Source: Macrotis lagotis
Taxonomy: Eukaryota; Chordata; Mammalia; Peramelemorphia; Peramelidae
Reading direction: 5' to 3'
DNA: 64,000 bases
NCBI RefSeq assembly: GCF_037893015.1
Contig: NC_133666.1
Coordinates: 626,412,310-626,476,309 of the forward strand
How positions within the stretch are numbered: the stretch's first letter is position 1; every line of letters starts with the position of its first letter. The notes below the pieces were generated by a model that was not told the DNA's origin, made no database searches, and was given only the letters and a program-made list of their open reading frames with translations. This document shows, piece by piece, positions 10,769-22,287 of the stretch. The position numbers and the translations under genes are program-made.

Positions 10769-10904
10769 TTTTTGATATTTATTTCTTACTTTTGTAAAGT
10801 AACTTTATATTGTTAGCTACTTTCAGTAGTTTGTAAATTTGAAATAAAAACCTGACACTTGCTGGTAGATGTTTAACGACTAAGAACCTGAAAAGCACAG
10901 CTCG

Positions 10905-11035
10905 TTTTTATATTTAACCTGCATCATTAATATTTCCCCAGATCATTTTCTTAAGTCCAATCAACAAAACAAACTATGATCTGCAGCATTTGACAACTTT
11001 GATGGAATAGATTCTCACACTGAAAACTGAACCAT
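10905..11035 (+). repeat. unnamed dispersed element, copy 2 of 3
   Basis: Shares 'ttcttaagtc', 'caacaaaac' and 'cacactgaaaa' in order with the copy at 23719, and the front part with 4646. Confidence 0.5.
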
Positions 11036-11044
11036 CGCCACAAC

Positions 11045-11165
11045 CCAGCCCCTCCTCTCTCTCTCCTTTGATTCTCCATTCCCTTCCCCCTGCCCTCCAC
11101 CCCCTTCTCTTTCCCTCCTCCCTCTTCTTCTCCTTTCCGACTGACCACCCCTCCCCCTCCCAGCT
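11045..11165. repeat. polypyrimidine tract
   Basis: C/T-rich on the plus strand, similar to 10472-10768 but shorter. Confidence 0.75.
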
Positions 11166-11215
11166 TAAAGAGCCCTGACTGGGCTCTGCCAATAATTGGA
11201 TGGATAGATTTGGCA

Positions 11216-11400
11216 GTGGCTAGGCAGCTAGATGGAGCAGGGGATAGAGAACTGGGTCTGGAGATAGGAAGAGCTGAATTCAAATTCAGCCTCAGATACT
11301 AGCGAGTCAGGTCACTTAATCCTGTTTGCCTCAGTTTCCTCATTTCTAAAAAGAACTGGAGAAGGAAATGGTTTCAGTGTCTTTGCTAAGAAATCCATTA
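11216..11400 (+). repeat. SINE-C/MIR-like copy, plus orientation
   Basis: Head 'ggcagctagatggagcagg', then 'gctgaattcaaattcagcct', 'ttgcctcagtttcctcattt' and 'gaactggagaaggaaatgg' in order. Confidence 0.7.
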
Positions 11401-12365
11401 ACCCCATGTCACCTTCTAGAGCCTCAGTTTTCCCGTCTGTATATAGAAGGTCATCTCTGGACCTCTGGAAGTTGCAACAGAGAAAACTTGAGTCCATAGG
11501 GATTGTCTCATCTGTGGACTCAGGACTAGGATAAAACCTTGGAGAAAGACCTGGAGACAGAGCTAGATGTTTTGTGTACATGGGCCCTTTGGCTCTACTC
11601 TTCTTTTGGGGGGTAGTATTGAGGGGTCTCCCGGTTACAATCCACCCATTCTATTCTATTTCTTCCTTGTGTCTAGGGACAGAAAAATTGAGGGATGGAG
11701 ATCCAGAGATGGAGCCAGCAGAGACTGTACCACTGTGACAGAGCTTCAAGATATTAGGGACAGAGCTGGAACAGATTTTAGGGAACTTGAGGAGTTGGGG
11801 CCAAGGCATGGGGGTGGTGATCAGAAGCATGGATAGAATAGGGCCAGGCTAGCCACCACTGTGAAACCTTAGCTGCTGTCTGTGTTGGGCCAGGAAGCTC
11901 ATCCCCCTCCCCCAGCCAGGGCTCCCCCCCCCCCAGCTTCCTCTTATTGTTCCTAGGGCTGATCCTGGATGGTCCAGAAAACAAAGTCCATTCCCTGATT
12001 CTTTCCCACAATTTGCCAGCTGGGAGGAAGTAGGTTTCTTTGCAGTTTTACTGAACTATGTCTAATAAAATATGTGCAGTAACAGCATGGATTGTTTGTA
12101 TAACTATATGAGATTGGTTAGAGGGAAGTAAATACCCCAGAGAACAGGGATAGGGCTAAAGTTCATGAAATTCTACTTTTATTTTCCTTCTGAATCTTCT
12201 GAAATCTGCTTACCCCAAATCTAGGGTGAATGTGACACCAAGTCTAGATTTTCTCCTCTCTCATAGATACTAGGTCACTTACCAAAGGATTTCCATCATT
12301 TCTACCCCAGCAACTAATTCCTCTGTTTAATGAGAATCAGATCCAGAATCAAATGTCCCTTTTTG
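11401..12365. other. no feature seen
   Basis: Mixed unique sequence with one C run near 11926. The reading frames at 11567-11836 and 11778-12011 overlap on opposite strands and match nothing known to me. Confidence 0.5.
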
Positions 12366-12445
12366 ACAAACACACATACACACATATGCATATATACCGG
12401 TAGATACAAACATCTACATCTACATTCACACACATAGATATCCCT
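12366..12445. repeat. CA/TA-rich low-complexity tract
   Basis: Imperfect acacata and tatata units. Confidence 0.7.
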
Positions 12446-13048
12446 TGCTGGTTAGTTAATATGGTGACTACCTTTTTTTTTTTTTTCTAGAGGCTTTTAG
12501 AAAGTGGGGAAAGAGTCTAGCATGGGATGCTAATGATCGACAGAGTCTCAAGGATCATCGGGGACAACTCCCAAGTCCACAATCATTCCTCATCCACTGT
12601 CACTTGTGCAGGGATTGAATTAGGTGGTCTCTGGGTTCACCATATAAAGAAAATGAAACAAAGAGATCCTAGTCATATAACACATAAATTGGTAGAATTC
12701 AAGAAAAATTCAGTTTGGCAAACCACTTTTCCCCACCCTGTTTTGATTGGATTGCTTTTTCATACACTAGTTTTATTTTCTTGTCAGTCCTGTGCTCCTC
12801 TCCCCCTTAAGAGGAAGATTCTCCTCTCCTTCCTGCCTCATTCTTTCTGGTCCTACAGATCCTTGGTCAGCATCCACTGTATCCGTCCCAGCATATTGCT
12901 TTGACAGCTGCTGTCCTCATTGCTCTATCCCTTTGTCAACTTGTGACCTTGGGGTCAGAGGCTGTAGGAGGAAGATAAACCATAGGGGAGAAGACAATGG
13001 TTAGAGATTGAACCACCAGAAAAGATGTGTGGTTGTGATGAGGAGATG

Positions 13049-13051
<3 letters not shown>
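12446..13051. other. no feature seen
   Basis: A T run lies near 12472-12486. The 125-codon frame at 12527-12904 has no recognisable domain and no splice framing. Confidence 0.45.
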
Positions 13052-13093
<42 letters not shown>

Positions 13094-13128
13094 ATAAAGG
13101 AGTGTCCCTGTGAGTGTGTGTGTGTGTG
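13052..13128. repeat. TG microsatellite pair
   Basis: A pure TG run of about 39 bases (13052-13090) is followed, after a 'ataataaaggagtgtccctg' spacer, by a second shorter TG run. Thr/His-rich frames on the minus strand are by-products of it. Confidence 0.95.
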
Positions 13129-14239
13129 CCTGATGGGGAATGTCCTTGTGAGTGTACACACATGGGCTAAGGCCCCATAGATGTCAGCAGCTGGATGACT
13201 GTGAGCAGGGGAAACCGGTCTAAGTAATGGGTTAGAGAAGTCCTGTTTTCTGAAGTAGTTGAGTGTTGATTACATGTAAGGGTATGCCTCCCTCTAGTGT
13301 CACACCTGGGAATAGCTGACCCAGTTCTAAGACGGACAATGGGATCCCCAAGACCCCTAGGACAGGACAGAGGACTCCCAGTGACTGAACATTAGCCAAC
13401 CCAAGCTGGAGGAAGGGTAGAATATCTATGTTCAGTCATTTGAGAAGAGGGTCAGGGAAACTTGGAGGTTCACAGGAACTTAGAATCTATCTCTTCTAAA
13501 CCCCTCATTTTCCAGAGGAGGAAAACCCAGTGAGTGTTAAATGACATGGCCATTACACTGGTTTTACAGGGCCAAAGAGAACAGACAGAATCCCTCTTCC
13601 ACATGACAGTCACTCTTCAGTTACTCAACAATAGCTGCCATGTTCCTGCTGTCTTTTGAAGTTCCTTCCCAGTCCTCTGTGACCCAGTCCTCAACCCTTC
13701 TCATTGTATGGGCTCTATCCTGCCAATGTCTTTCCTAAAATGTTCCTAGACTTATCCAGGCAGGGTAGAGGACAGAGGTGGATGAAGTGCTAATTGTGAG
13801 ATACAGAAAGGTTAAGGTTTATAGGACCTTAGAGAGGAGAGAGAGAGGTCACTGGGGGCCAGAGAGACCAGGGGAAGCTCCTAAGGGGCACATGGGGCTT
13901 GAGACGGACTTTGGAAGATGGGAAATATTTCAATGGATAGTAGAGAGGAGGTGCAGGGTAAGTGTGGGTAAAGATGCAGATGTGCTAAAGTCCTAGCATT
14001 TCAAGACTTGGTCAAGGGAAGCTTTGAAATGATTTCTAATAGTGCTTCAATGTCTAGAATAGGCTTGAGATGGAGTGCAGAGATTGATCTTATTTCTTCT
14101 CTACAGTCAAGTGGCATCAATTGGAGTTGCTGGATGACCCAAGGCCTTAAACCTTCCTAGATTGGAATAACAGCAGTTTAGAAATTCTACTCAATAAGAT
14201 GTTTATTAAACACTATCTGTATTATAAATAAGAAAGACA
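13129..14239. other. no feature seen
   Basis: Over 1 kb without a clear repeat or exon. Possible old L2 traces near 13625-13745 are too decayed to call. Confidence 0.45.
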
Positions 14240-14356
14240 ACAGGTCATAGTGGTTAGGGTGCTAGAAAGGGAATAAGAAGGACCAGGACTCAAATCCTGT
14301 CTCTGACACTAATTTACTAATAGCAGCATAGGTAAGTCTCTTAACCCTTTGAATTT
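14240..14356 (+). repeat. MIR-like fragment
   Basis: Reads 'catagtggttagggtgctag', 'aggactcaaatcctgtctct' and 'ggtaagtctcttaacccttt', a MIR-type head and core. Confidence 0.55.
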
Positions 14357-14553
14357 CAGGAAACTTTCTATGCCAATAAATTAGGAAAGGGTCATTTGAA
14401 AGCCATACAAAATTCTCAACTAGCCTGCTGTATTTGGTCAAACATTTAATTAATTCACCCTAAAAAAGCTCCTAGATTTGGTGAATTTTGAGTCCCACTT
14501 GTGGTTGCCTTGGCAGTCTTCTATGGCCCTTGGTTTGTACATTCCAGCCCCTG
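14357..14553 (+). mobile_element. hAT-like non-autonomous DNA transposon, copy 1 of 3
   Basis: Starts CAGG and ends CCCTG. It contains 'ctgctgtatttggtcaaaca' followed by 'tttaattaattcaccc' and 'ggttgccttggcag', shared with 16742-17132 (reversed) and 62199-62385. The hAT assignment rests on the termini and is tentative. Confidence 0.5.
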
Positions 14554-14944
14554 CTATAAATTATAGACATATTGCAATAGCATGAATGAAGGGAGTGCTA
14601 TACAGAGGAACTCCTGGTTTATTGGACTCTGTGGATTTGAGCTGGCAGGGTACTTAAGAAAGTGGTACAGGACCACTATTTATTAAAATATCTTCTGTTT
14701 ATTTATAACTTACTTATGAAGCCCACACTCTATCTCAAATTGACCTAGTAAATTACTTCTCAGTAGAATTTTAAACACTTTAGGATGTGTATTAACTCAA
14801 CCAAAGCAAACAAAAGAAATTAAAACCTTTCAGTGTCTACTACATAGAGACATGGGATTTAGAGCTAGACAAGATCTAGAGAAAACAGAAACCAGCCATT
14901 TTCTCTTCTATAAATAATAATTATGACATTTCTAAAACACATCA
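14554..14944. other. no feature seen
   Basis: AT-rich sequence without a recognisable element. Confidence 0.5.
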
Positions 14945-15252
14945 AGGTTTGCAAGTTACATACACACAGATATACACCCAAAATGTGTGTGCCAGGTTAT
15001 TAGCACATCAATTAGTAAGTGTGACTATATTTAATTATAAAGGAAGTTCTAAAGTGAATTTACTTCCAGAATGTTTATCTCTATTAGAATAAAAGAAAGT
15101 TTATAAGTTACAAACATACAGACATGCACTCAAAATGCGTGTCTCAGGTTATTAGTACATCAATTAGTAAATGTGACTATGTTTAATTATAAATGGAGTT
15201 CTAAAGTGAGTAATAAATTTATTTCCAGAATGTTTATTTCTATTAAAAAAAA
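14945..15252 (+). repeat. diverged tandem duplication, about 150 bp per unit
   Basis: Unit 1 (14945-15096) and unit 2 (15097-15252) align throughout. Both contain 'catcaattagtaa', 'tttaattataaa', 'agttctaaagtga' and 'tccagaatgtttat', with scattered substitutions and a 10-base insertion in unit 2. Confidence 0.85.
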
Positions 15253-15575
15253 AGAGGGGTGATTAGGTGGCACAGTGGATAGAGCACCAGCCCTGGAGTC
15301 AGGAGGACCTGAGTTCAAATGCAACCTCAGACACTTAATAATTATCTAGCTGTGTGGCAAGCCACTTTTTTTTTTTAAGATTTTTGCAAGGCAAATGGGG
15401 TAAGTGGCTTGCCCAAGGCCACACAGCTAGGTAATTATTAAGTGTGTGAGACCAGATTTGAACCCAGGTACTCCTGACTCCAAGGCCGGTGCTTAATCCA
15501 CTACGCCACCTAGCCGCCCCGGCAAGCCACTTTTGCCTTGCAAAAAACCCCTAAAAAAACAAAAACGAAAAAAAG
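15253..15575 (+). mobile_element. SINE-A, plus, interrupted by another SINE
   Basis: The head and core occupy 15253-15355. The element resumes at about 15521 with 'ggcaagccacttttgccttg' and an A-rich tail. The gap is a second SINE. Confidence 0.85.
15370..15520 (-). mobile_element. SINE-A, minus, nested inside a SINE-A
   Basis: A complete reversed copy with a T run. A 14-base TSD, ggcaagccactttt (15356-15369 and 15521-15534), made from the host SINE's own sequence shows it inserted later and in opposite orientation. Confidence 0.92.
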
Positions 15576-16039
15576 GAAAGCTGTTGGGGCTGGCAAAAAA
15601 ATAAATATTTAATATTTTAAGGTTTTCAGAGAAAGTATTTTACCTACCTCCTAGGTATCAGTTATTTAAAATCAAACACAAAAACTGCCCTTAAGAGTCA
15701 TACATTCTATTGGGAGAGGGAGGATAAAAGATAAACAAAGGCAAGGTCATTTGTGGCTCTTGAACTGATTATAGAAGCAGATTGGGATTTCAAGAGGCTT
15801 GAAAGAGGAGGGCACATACTTTAGGGATGAAGAATGGGTGTTTAAGCCACAGAGATGAAATGTTGAATTCTGGGAAGAGGTATTCTTCTGAGGTTTAGAG
15901 ATAAGTGACTGAATTTTCTATCCATAAAAGGTGTCAAAGATGAGATTCAAATCTAATGTCTTTTCACCATCATACCTGCTATATGCAGAATAAAGGTCAA
16001 GTATTCTCTGGCCTGCTCATAGTTTCTAAACATTTTAGT
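15576..16039 (+). repeat. old dispersed repeat traces
   Basis: From about 15655 to 15960: 'ctgcccttaagagtcataca', 'ttctattgggagagggagg', 'aagataaacaaagg' and later 'gttgaattctgggaagagg' fit the family in order. The rest is plain. Confidence 0.4.
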
Positions 16040-16741
16040 TTTTTTCAATTAAAAAAATCTATTTTCTCTCCTTTCAGTTTCTTATCTTTCTCCTCTTGAA
16101 AAGAAATTAATACAAATTAATACAAATTCTTGTATTAACTATGTAAAAAAACCCTCTGTCCCATTATGAGTCCCTTGGAATTATGATTCATCATAATGTT
16201 GATAAATAGCTCATTCCTCAGATATAAAGAAAGCTCAGTCAAGTCTTTCAAAATTTTTTATCTTTATGATGGTGTTGCTATTGTTCTAGTTCTAATCATT
16301 TTATATCAGTTCATACAAGTCTTCTCAGGTTTCTCTAAAATCACTGTTTTTTTTTATCATTTCCTTTTTTTTAAACATTCGTTTTAAATTTTCAAGTTCT
16401 TTTTAAACTTTAAAAAAAAATTCATTTTAAAGTCTCCAAATTCTCTCCCTCCAATAAGCTACTCCCCCATTCATTGAGAAGGCAAGTAACATGCTACCTA
16501 GTATATTTGTGAGGTTATGCATTATGAAGCATAAGAAAAATAAAGTGAAAAAATGCTTCAATATACATTCAGAATTTATCATTTTTCTCTCTGGAGATGA
16601 ATAGCAAGTTTCATCATGAATCCTTTGAAATTGTTGTGAACCATTGTATTACTTAGAGTATTAAGTCTTTTACAATTGATCATCCTTACGATGTTATAGT
16701 TACTGTCTTTAATAACAGGGAATTGTTACTGTCTATAGTGG

Positions 16742-17132
16742 CAGGGAACATCTGATCCTCAGGCTGCAAAATCATTTGGTCTGGCACAGCTAAGGCAACT
16801 ACAGGTGGGATTCAAAATTCAATAAATCTAGGAGCTTTGTAGGGGTGAATTAATTAAACGTTTGACCAAATATAGCAGGCTAATTTTTAGGTTGATAATT
16901 ATTGTTTTTTTAGGATTTTCTAAGGCAAATGGGGTTAAGTGGTTTGCCCAAGGTCACACAGCTAGGTAATTATTAAGTGTCTGAGGATGGATTTGAACTC
17001 AGGGACTCCTGACTCCAGGACCAGTGCTTTATTCACTGCGCCACCTAGCCGCTCCTAGGTTAATAATTTTGTATGGCCCTCAGATGATGTTAAAAATATC
17101 CAAATGACAGAAAAAAAGTTTCCCCATCTCTG
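16742..17132 (-). mobile_element. hAT-like non-autonomous transposon, copy 2 of 3
   Basis: The reverse complement of the 14357 and 62199 elements ('gaattaattaaacgtttgac', 'aaatatagcaggctaatttt'). Starts CAGGG and ends CTCTG. A SINE-A splits it. Confidence 0.5.
16901..17055 (-). mobile_element. SINE-A, minus, TSD taggttRataatt
   Basis: Reversed SINE-A flanked by 13-base near-identical repeats at 16888-16900 and 17056-17068. Inserted into the hAT-like element. Confidence 0.9.
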
Positions 17133-18140
17133 GTCTTTAGTTTTCTCCTGGTCCTGCTTATTTCACTTTGCATCTGTACTTACAGGTTTTCTCAAGTTTT
17201 TCTGAACCATCCTCCTCATCATTTCTTATTGCTCAATAGTAAACCATCACAATCATACACCATAACTTGTTCAGTTAATCCCCAACTGATAAGTATCCCT
17301 TTAATTTCCAATTCTTGGTTGCTATAAACTGCTATAAGCTGCTATAAACATTTTTGTAATAAAAATCCCTTCTCTTTTTCTTTGATCTTGTTGGGATACA
17401 AACAGGTAGTGATATTGCTGGATCAAAGAGTATATAGTTTTATAACCCCTTGGGTATAGTTTCAAATTATTCTTCAAAATAATTGGACCAGTTCACAACT
17501 CCACAAATAATACCTTAGGGGGCTTATTTTTTTTTCCACATCTTCTCTAGCTAATGTCATTTTCCTTTTCTGTCATGCTATTCAATTTTATAGGTGTGAG
17601 ATGATACCTCAAAGTTGTTTTAATTTTCATTTTTCCATTTATTAGTAATCTAGAACTTTTTTTCATGTGATTATTGCTAGTTTTGCTTTTTTCCTTCTGA
17701 AAACTAAATGTATTCTTTGACCATTAATCAATTGAGGAATGGCTCTTATTTTTTTTATAAATTTGACTACACTTCCTTTGCATTTGAGAAATGAGACATT
17801 TATCAGAAAAACTTGCTGTAAATTTTTTTCTTCCCAGTATCCTGCTTTCCTTCTAATTTTGACTTATTGACTTTGCTTGTGAAAATCCTTTTTAATTTTC
17901 ATGTAACAAAAATTATCTACTTTAGCCCCCATGACCTCTTGTTTGGCCATAATAACCTCTTTTATCCAATTGGGGATCTGACAGGTAAATTTTTCTTCCC
18001 TTCTCCTTTAATTTGCTTATTTTAACCATTATGTCTTAATCATGTATCCATTTTGAACTTATTTTGGTACGTAGTGTGAGATATTGGTTGATGTCTAACT
18101 TCTGCTTTCTAGTTTTCCCAATTGCTTTTATTGAATAGTT

Positions 18141-18325
18141 CTTTTTTTTTTAAGGATTTTGCAAGGCAAACGGGGTTAAGTGGCTTGCCCAAGGCCACAC
18201 AGCTAGGTAATTATTTCACTTTGCATCTGTACTTACAGGTTTAAGTGTCTCAGGTTGGATTTGAACTCAGGTACTCCTGACTCCAGGGCCGGTGCTTTAT
18301 CCACTCTGCCACCTAGCTGCCCCTA
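18141..18325 (-). mobile_element. SINE-A, minus, carrying a foreign 27-bp insert
   Basis: A reversed SINE-A whose core is broken between 'aggtaattatt' and 'aagtgtctcagg' by about 27 extra bases (18216-18242) that copy L1 sequence at 17163-17189. A short flanking repeat, aatagtt, bounds the element. Confidence 0.88.
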
Positions 18326-18356
18326 AATAGTTAGTTCTTGCTCAAAAAAGCTTGAA

Positions 18357-18506
18357 CGGGGCGGCTAGGTGGCATACTGGATAGAGCACCGGCCCTGGAG
18401 TCAGGAGTACCTGGGTTCAAATCCGGTCTCAGACACTTAATAATTACCTAGCCGTGTGGCCTTGGGCAAGCCACTTAACCCCGTTTGCCTTGCAAAAACC
18501 TTAAAA
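18357..18506 (+). mobile_element. SINE-A, plus, with 13-bp TSD
   Basis: A near-intact, young-looking copy beginning 'cggggcggctaggtggcata'. TSD aaaaaagcttgaa at 18344-18356 and 18507-18519. Confidence 0.93.
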
Positions 18507-18912
18507 AAAAAAGCTTGAATCATTGGGTTTATCAAATACTGTATTATGACAGTCATTTACTTTTGTGTATCTAATCTATTTTGTGTATCTAATTCACTGA
18601 TCAACCACTTTATTTCTTAGTACCAGATTATTTTGATAATAGCTGCTTTGTAATATAGTTTGAAATGTGGCATTGCTAAGCTGCCTTCCTTTACTTTTTA
18701 TACCTATTGATTCTCTTGCTATTCCTGACCTTTTGTTTTTCCAGATGGATTTTGTTATTATTTTTTTCTAACTTTATAAAATGATTCTTCAGTAGTTTGA
18801 TTGGTGTGGCACCGAGTGAATAAATGAATTTAGGTACAATTGTTATTTTTATCATTATTGACTTGGACTACTAATGAGCAATTAATATTTCTCCAGTTGT
18901 GTAGATATCTTT

Positions 18913-19077
18913 TTTTTAAGGTTTTTTGGTTTTTTTTTGCAAGGCAAACGGGGTTAAGCGGCTTGCCCAAGGCCACACGGCTAGGTAATTATTAAGTGTC
19001 TGAGACCGGATTTGAACCCAGGCACTCCTGACTCCAGGGCCGGTGCTTTATTCACTATGCCACCTAGCCGCCCCGTT
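18913..19077 (-). mobile_element. SINE-A, minus, with 11-bp TSD
   Basis: Reversed copy with T-rich tail. TSD tagatatcttt at 18902-18912 and 19078-19088. Confidence 0.9.
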
Positions 19078-19366
19078 TAGATATCTTTATATGAAAAATG
19101 TTTTGTTACATGTGTTCTTGGGTGTGTCTTGGCAGATAGACTGTCTATAGTGATTTTAAATGGAATTTGTCTTTCTCTTCCTGCTGGGTTTAATTGGTAA
19201 GATATGGAAATGCTGATGATTTATGTGGGTCTATTTTAAATCCTGCAATTTTGCTAGGGTTATGAATTATTTCAATTAGTTTTTTAGTTGATTCTCTAGG
19301 ATACTCTAAGTGTACCTTCACATTGTCTGCAGAGTGGTTGCTTTGTTTCTTCATCTCCTTATTCCT

Positions 19367-19693
19367 TCAATTTCTTGTTCTTATTGCTAAAGCTAGCATT
19401 TTTAGTATGACAAAGAATAATAATGGTGATAATGGACATCTTTGATTCACCTTTAATCTTAATGGGAAGGCTTCTAGTATAACCCCATTATGGATAATGC
19501 CTGCTATTGGTTTTAGATAGAAATTACTTATGGTTTTAAGGAAAACTCCATTTATCACTATGCTTTCCAAATGCTTTAATAGGAATGGGTGTTTGTCAAA
19601 AGCTTTTTCTTCATCTATTAAGATAACCACATGATTTTTGTTACTAATATAGTAAATTATATTTATAGTTTGCCTAATATGGTATTGAACCAC
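19367..19693 (-). pseudogene. L1 reverse transcriptase fragment (degenerate)
   Basis: An open stretch of about 108 codons contains 'EKAFDK-HPF', 'LEAFPLR' and 'CPLSPLLF', in the order of the L1 ORF2 palm region. The usual 'RQGCPLSPLLF' is changed to 'NQRCPLSPLLF' and frames are lost on both sides. It is a dead copy within the L1 block. Confidence 0.85.
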
Positions 19694-20164
19694 TCCTGCA
19701 TTCTTGGTGTGAATCCCACTTAATTATGATATGTAATTTTTGTGATATATTGCAGCAGCCTTCTTGCTGGTATTTTATATAAAATTTTTTCATCAATATT
19801 CATTAAGGAAGCTAGTCTAAAGTTTTCTTTTTCTGCTTTTGTTCTCCATGGTTTAGGTATCAAAATTATATTTGTGTCATAGGAGGGATTTGGTGTAGGA
19901 GTCCTTTTTTAAAAATAGTTTTTTTTCATAGTTTTCAAAATGGTTTCCATAGTATTAAATTAATTGTTCTTTAAATAAATATATGGCAAAATTCATTTGT
20001 TTATTCATCTATTCTTGGAGATTGTTTCCTAGGAGGCTCATTTATGGCTTGTTCTATTTCTTTTTCTAAGACAGGATTATTTAAGTATTCTATTTCCTCT
20101 TCCATAATCTGGAAATTTTATATTTTTATAAATATTCCTCCATTTCACTTGGATTGTCAGTCTT

Positions 20165-20400
20165 ATTGGCATATAATTGGACACTTATCATTTATTATTT
20201 ATTATAGAATAATACTATTCCATCATACACATATACCACCATTTGTTCAGCCATTCCTCAACTGATGAACATCCTTCTATAAGGGTTCCAGTTTTTTGCC
20301 ACTACAAAAAAGAGCTACTGTAAATATTTTTGTACAGGTGAGCCCTTTTCCTCTTCCTTTGATCTTTTTGGAGTGTAAGTTTAGCCTTATGGTCTAAAAC
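20165..20400 (-). mobile_element. separate L1 3' UTR fragment, minus
   Basis: Reads 'atagaataatactattccat', 'gccattcctcaactgatgaa' and 'gtaaatatttttgtacaggt', the L1 3' UTR again, so it cannot be contiguous with the ORF2 part just left of it. Confidence 0.65.
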
Positions 20401-20924
20401 TTCTCCATTCCTAGTACAAAGTGCATCTCTTTACAGAGATGTCAAATAAATATGGACACAAAAAATAAAAGTGGGGAAAGTCAGCTTGAGATCTTGTTAG
20501 AGGGCAATCTCTGCACATGCCACCAGGTGGCACTCCAAGCTCAAGCTACTAGAGTTCTAATTCCTGGTCTATTGCTGTCCCATTGTGGACCAGAATTGTG
20601 TACTTAAATCCTGGAACAAGCAATAGTACCATATTTTGGTCTTGAAGGCTTTCTGTTTAAGGTCACCATCTGGCCTTGTGTTCTCATTGTTACATATTTA
20701 CCTGGGTTTCCAATAGCTCTTGGCTTTTTAGTGTTTTGACTTGGGTTCTATCTCATCTTGTTTAATTAAAAGGTTGAAAATATATATCTTTTTTATATAC
20801 ATCTATATAAAATATAAATAATTTCAAAGAGGATAGAGCCTAGAACCAGGATTCATTTGATGCAGGAAATTTCCAAGTGATAATGTCCTTTCTCCAATGC
20901 AAGTCAGCATCATACAAGTTATAG
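20401..20924. other. no feature seen
   Basis: No element or exon recognised. Confidence 0.45.
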
Positions 20925-21465
20925 TGAATCAATAATTGTTTATTAGGTACCTATCATTTGTCAGGCACTTTTGCTATGTCTGGGGGATACAAAGCAAGTC
21001 TCTCATTCTGGTGAATTTTCTATCATTCTATTAATAAATCTTACAGTTAGAGAAGAAAACAAACAAACAAACAAATAAATAAATAAAAAATGACCCAGCC
21101 CTGTCCTTAGGGAGCTTACATTCTAAGAGCAGGAGACAACATGCAAACAAATATATACAAAACAGCTATGTTGAGGATAAATAAGAAATAATTAATAGAA
21201 GAAAGACATTGGGAGAATAAAAAATTAAGGAAAACATTCTGAAGACGGTAGAATTTTATTTGGGACTTAAAACCAGGGAGCAGAAGAGGTAGTGTTGCAC
21301 ACCTGGGGGACAAACAGAGAGCTAAGGGATAGTGTCTTATTCATGGAACGTTGCCAACAGATTGAAGAGTGCTTGTTGCAGGGTAAGGCATAAAAAAAAA
21401 ACAGGAAAGGTAGGAGGAGGCTTGGAATGCCAAAGAGAGAATTTTGTATTTGTTCCAGAGGCAGT

Positions 21466-21786
21466 TAGATGGTGTAGTAGATAGAGCACCAGCCTGGAAT
21501 CAGGAGGACCTGAGTTCAAATGTGACCTCAGATACTTGACACTGACTAGTTGTGTGACCTTGGGCAAGTCACTTGACCCTGACTGCCTCACATCCAGGAC
21601 CATCTCTAGTTGTCCTGATTCATATCTGGTCATTGGACCCAGATGATTCCAGAGTAGAAAGTGAGGCTGGTGACTTGGCACAGCATGCCTCTCTCAAATC
21701 CAATTCACATACTTGTCATGGCATCACCTCCTTGATATCATGGTCTTCCTTGAAAACAAAGGACAAGCATCATCATCATCAGGAAG
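21466..21786 (+). mobile_element. SINE-B, plus, full length
   Basis: Best SINE-B copy here: head 'gcagttagatggtgtagtag', core 'ccctgactgcctcacatcca', tail 'ggcatcacctccttgatatc' and a terminal (atc)n run. Confidence 0.85.
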
Positions 21787-22128
21787 CAATAGAGAGTCAA
21801 TGGACTTTATTGAGTAGAGGGGTGATATGATGGGACCTGCATTTTAGGAAAATCACTTTAGTGTCTAGGTAAAGATTGACTGTGGTGGGGAGAGACTTGA
21901 GGTAGGCAAACCCTTCAGCTAACTTGCAGTGACTAAGATGTGAGGTGATGAGAAAGTGTACCAGGATGATGGCAGTTGTCAGAGGAATCATGTATGAAAG
22001 ATGGTGCAAGGGTAAAGTTGATAAGCTTTGGAAACAGCTTAGACATAGATGAGAGCTAGTGAAGAATCCAGGAAGTGAACTTGAAGGACTAGGAAGATGC
22101 TATTGTCTTGAAGTCTCTTGGACATCTT

Positions 22129-22287
22129 TTTTTTTTTTTTTTTTTTTTTTTGGCAAGGCAGTGGGGTTAAGTGGCTTGCCCAAGGCCACACAGCTAGGTA
22201 ATTATTAAGTGTCTGAAGTTGGATTGAACTCAGGTACGCCTGACTCCAAGGCCGGTGCTCTATCCGCTGCACCAACTATCTGCCCCT
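22129..22287 (-). mobile_element. SINE-A, minus, with 13-bp TSD
   Basis: A long T run leads a reversed copy. TSD tcttggacatctt at 22116-22128 and 22288-22300. Confidence 0.93.

Larger units (their letters stand above)
16040..20164 (-). mobile_element. L1 block, minus orientation, with nested insertions
   Basis: At least two L1 3' ends (about 16040-16375 and from 16376) lead, going right, into 3' UTR and then ORF2. Typical 3' UTR text includes 'gttcacaactccacaaataa' and 'tgctggatcaaagagtatat' (17410-17520). Four SINE-A and one hAT-like element are nested inside. All frames are broken. Confidence 0.8.

Noticed and set aside
10386..11283. Lys/Arg/Glu-rich and Ser/Pro-rich frames
   Set aside because: By-products of the polypyrimidine tracts.
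12527..12904. 125-codon plus frame
   Set aside because: No recognisable domain, no conserved splice framing, overlaps a further frame; length is possible by chance in 64 kb.
12936..13163. Thr/His-rich frames on the minus strand
   Set aside because: Direct translation of the TG microsatellite.
18357..18430. tRNA gene suggested by a tRNA-like head with box B-like 'gttcaaatcc'
   Set aside because: The similarity belongs to SINE promoters; an A tail and target duplications show retroposons, not tRNA genes.
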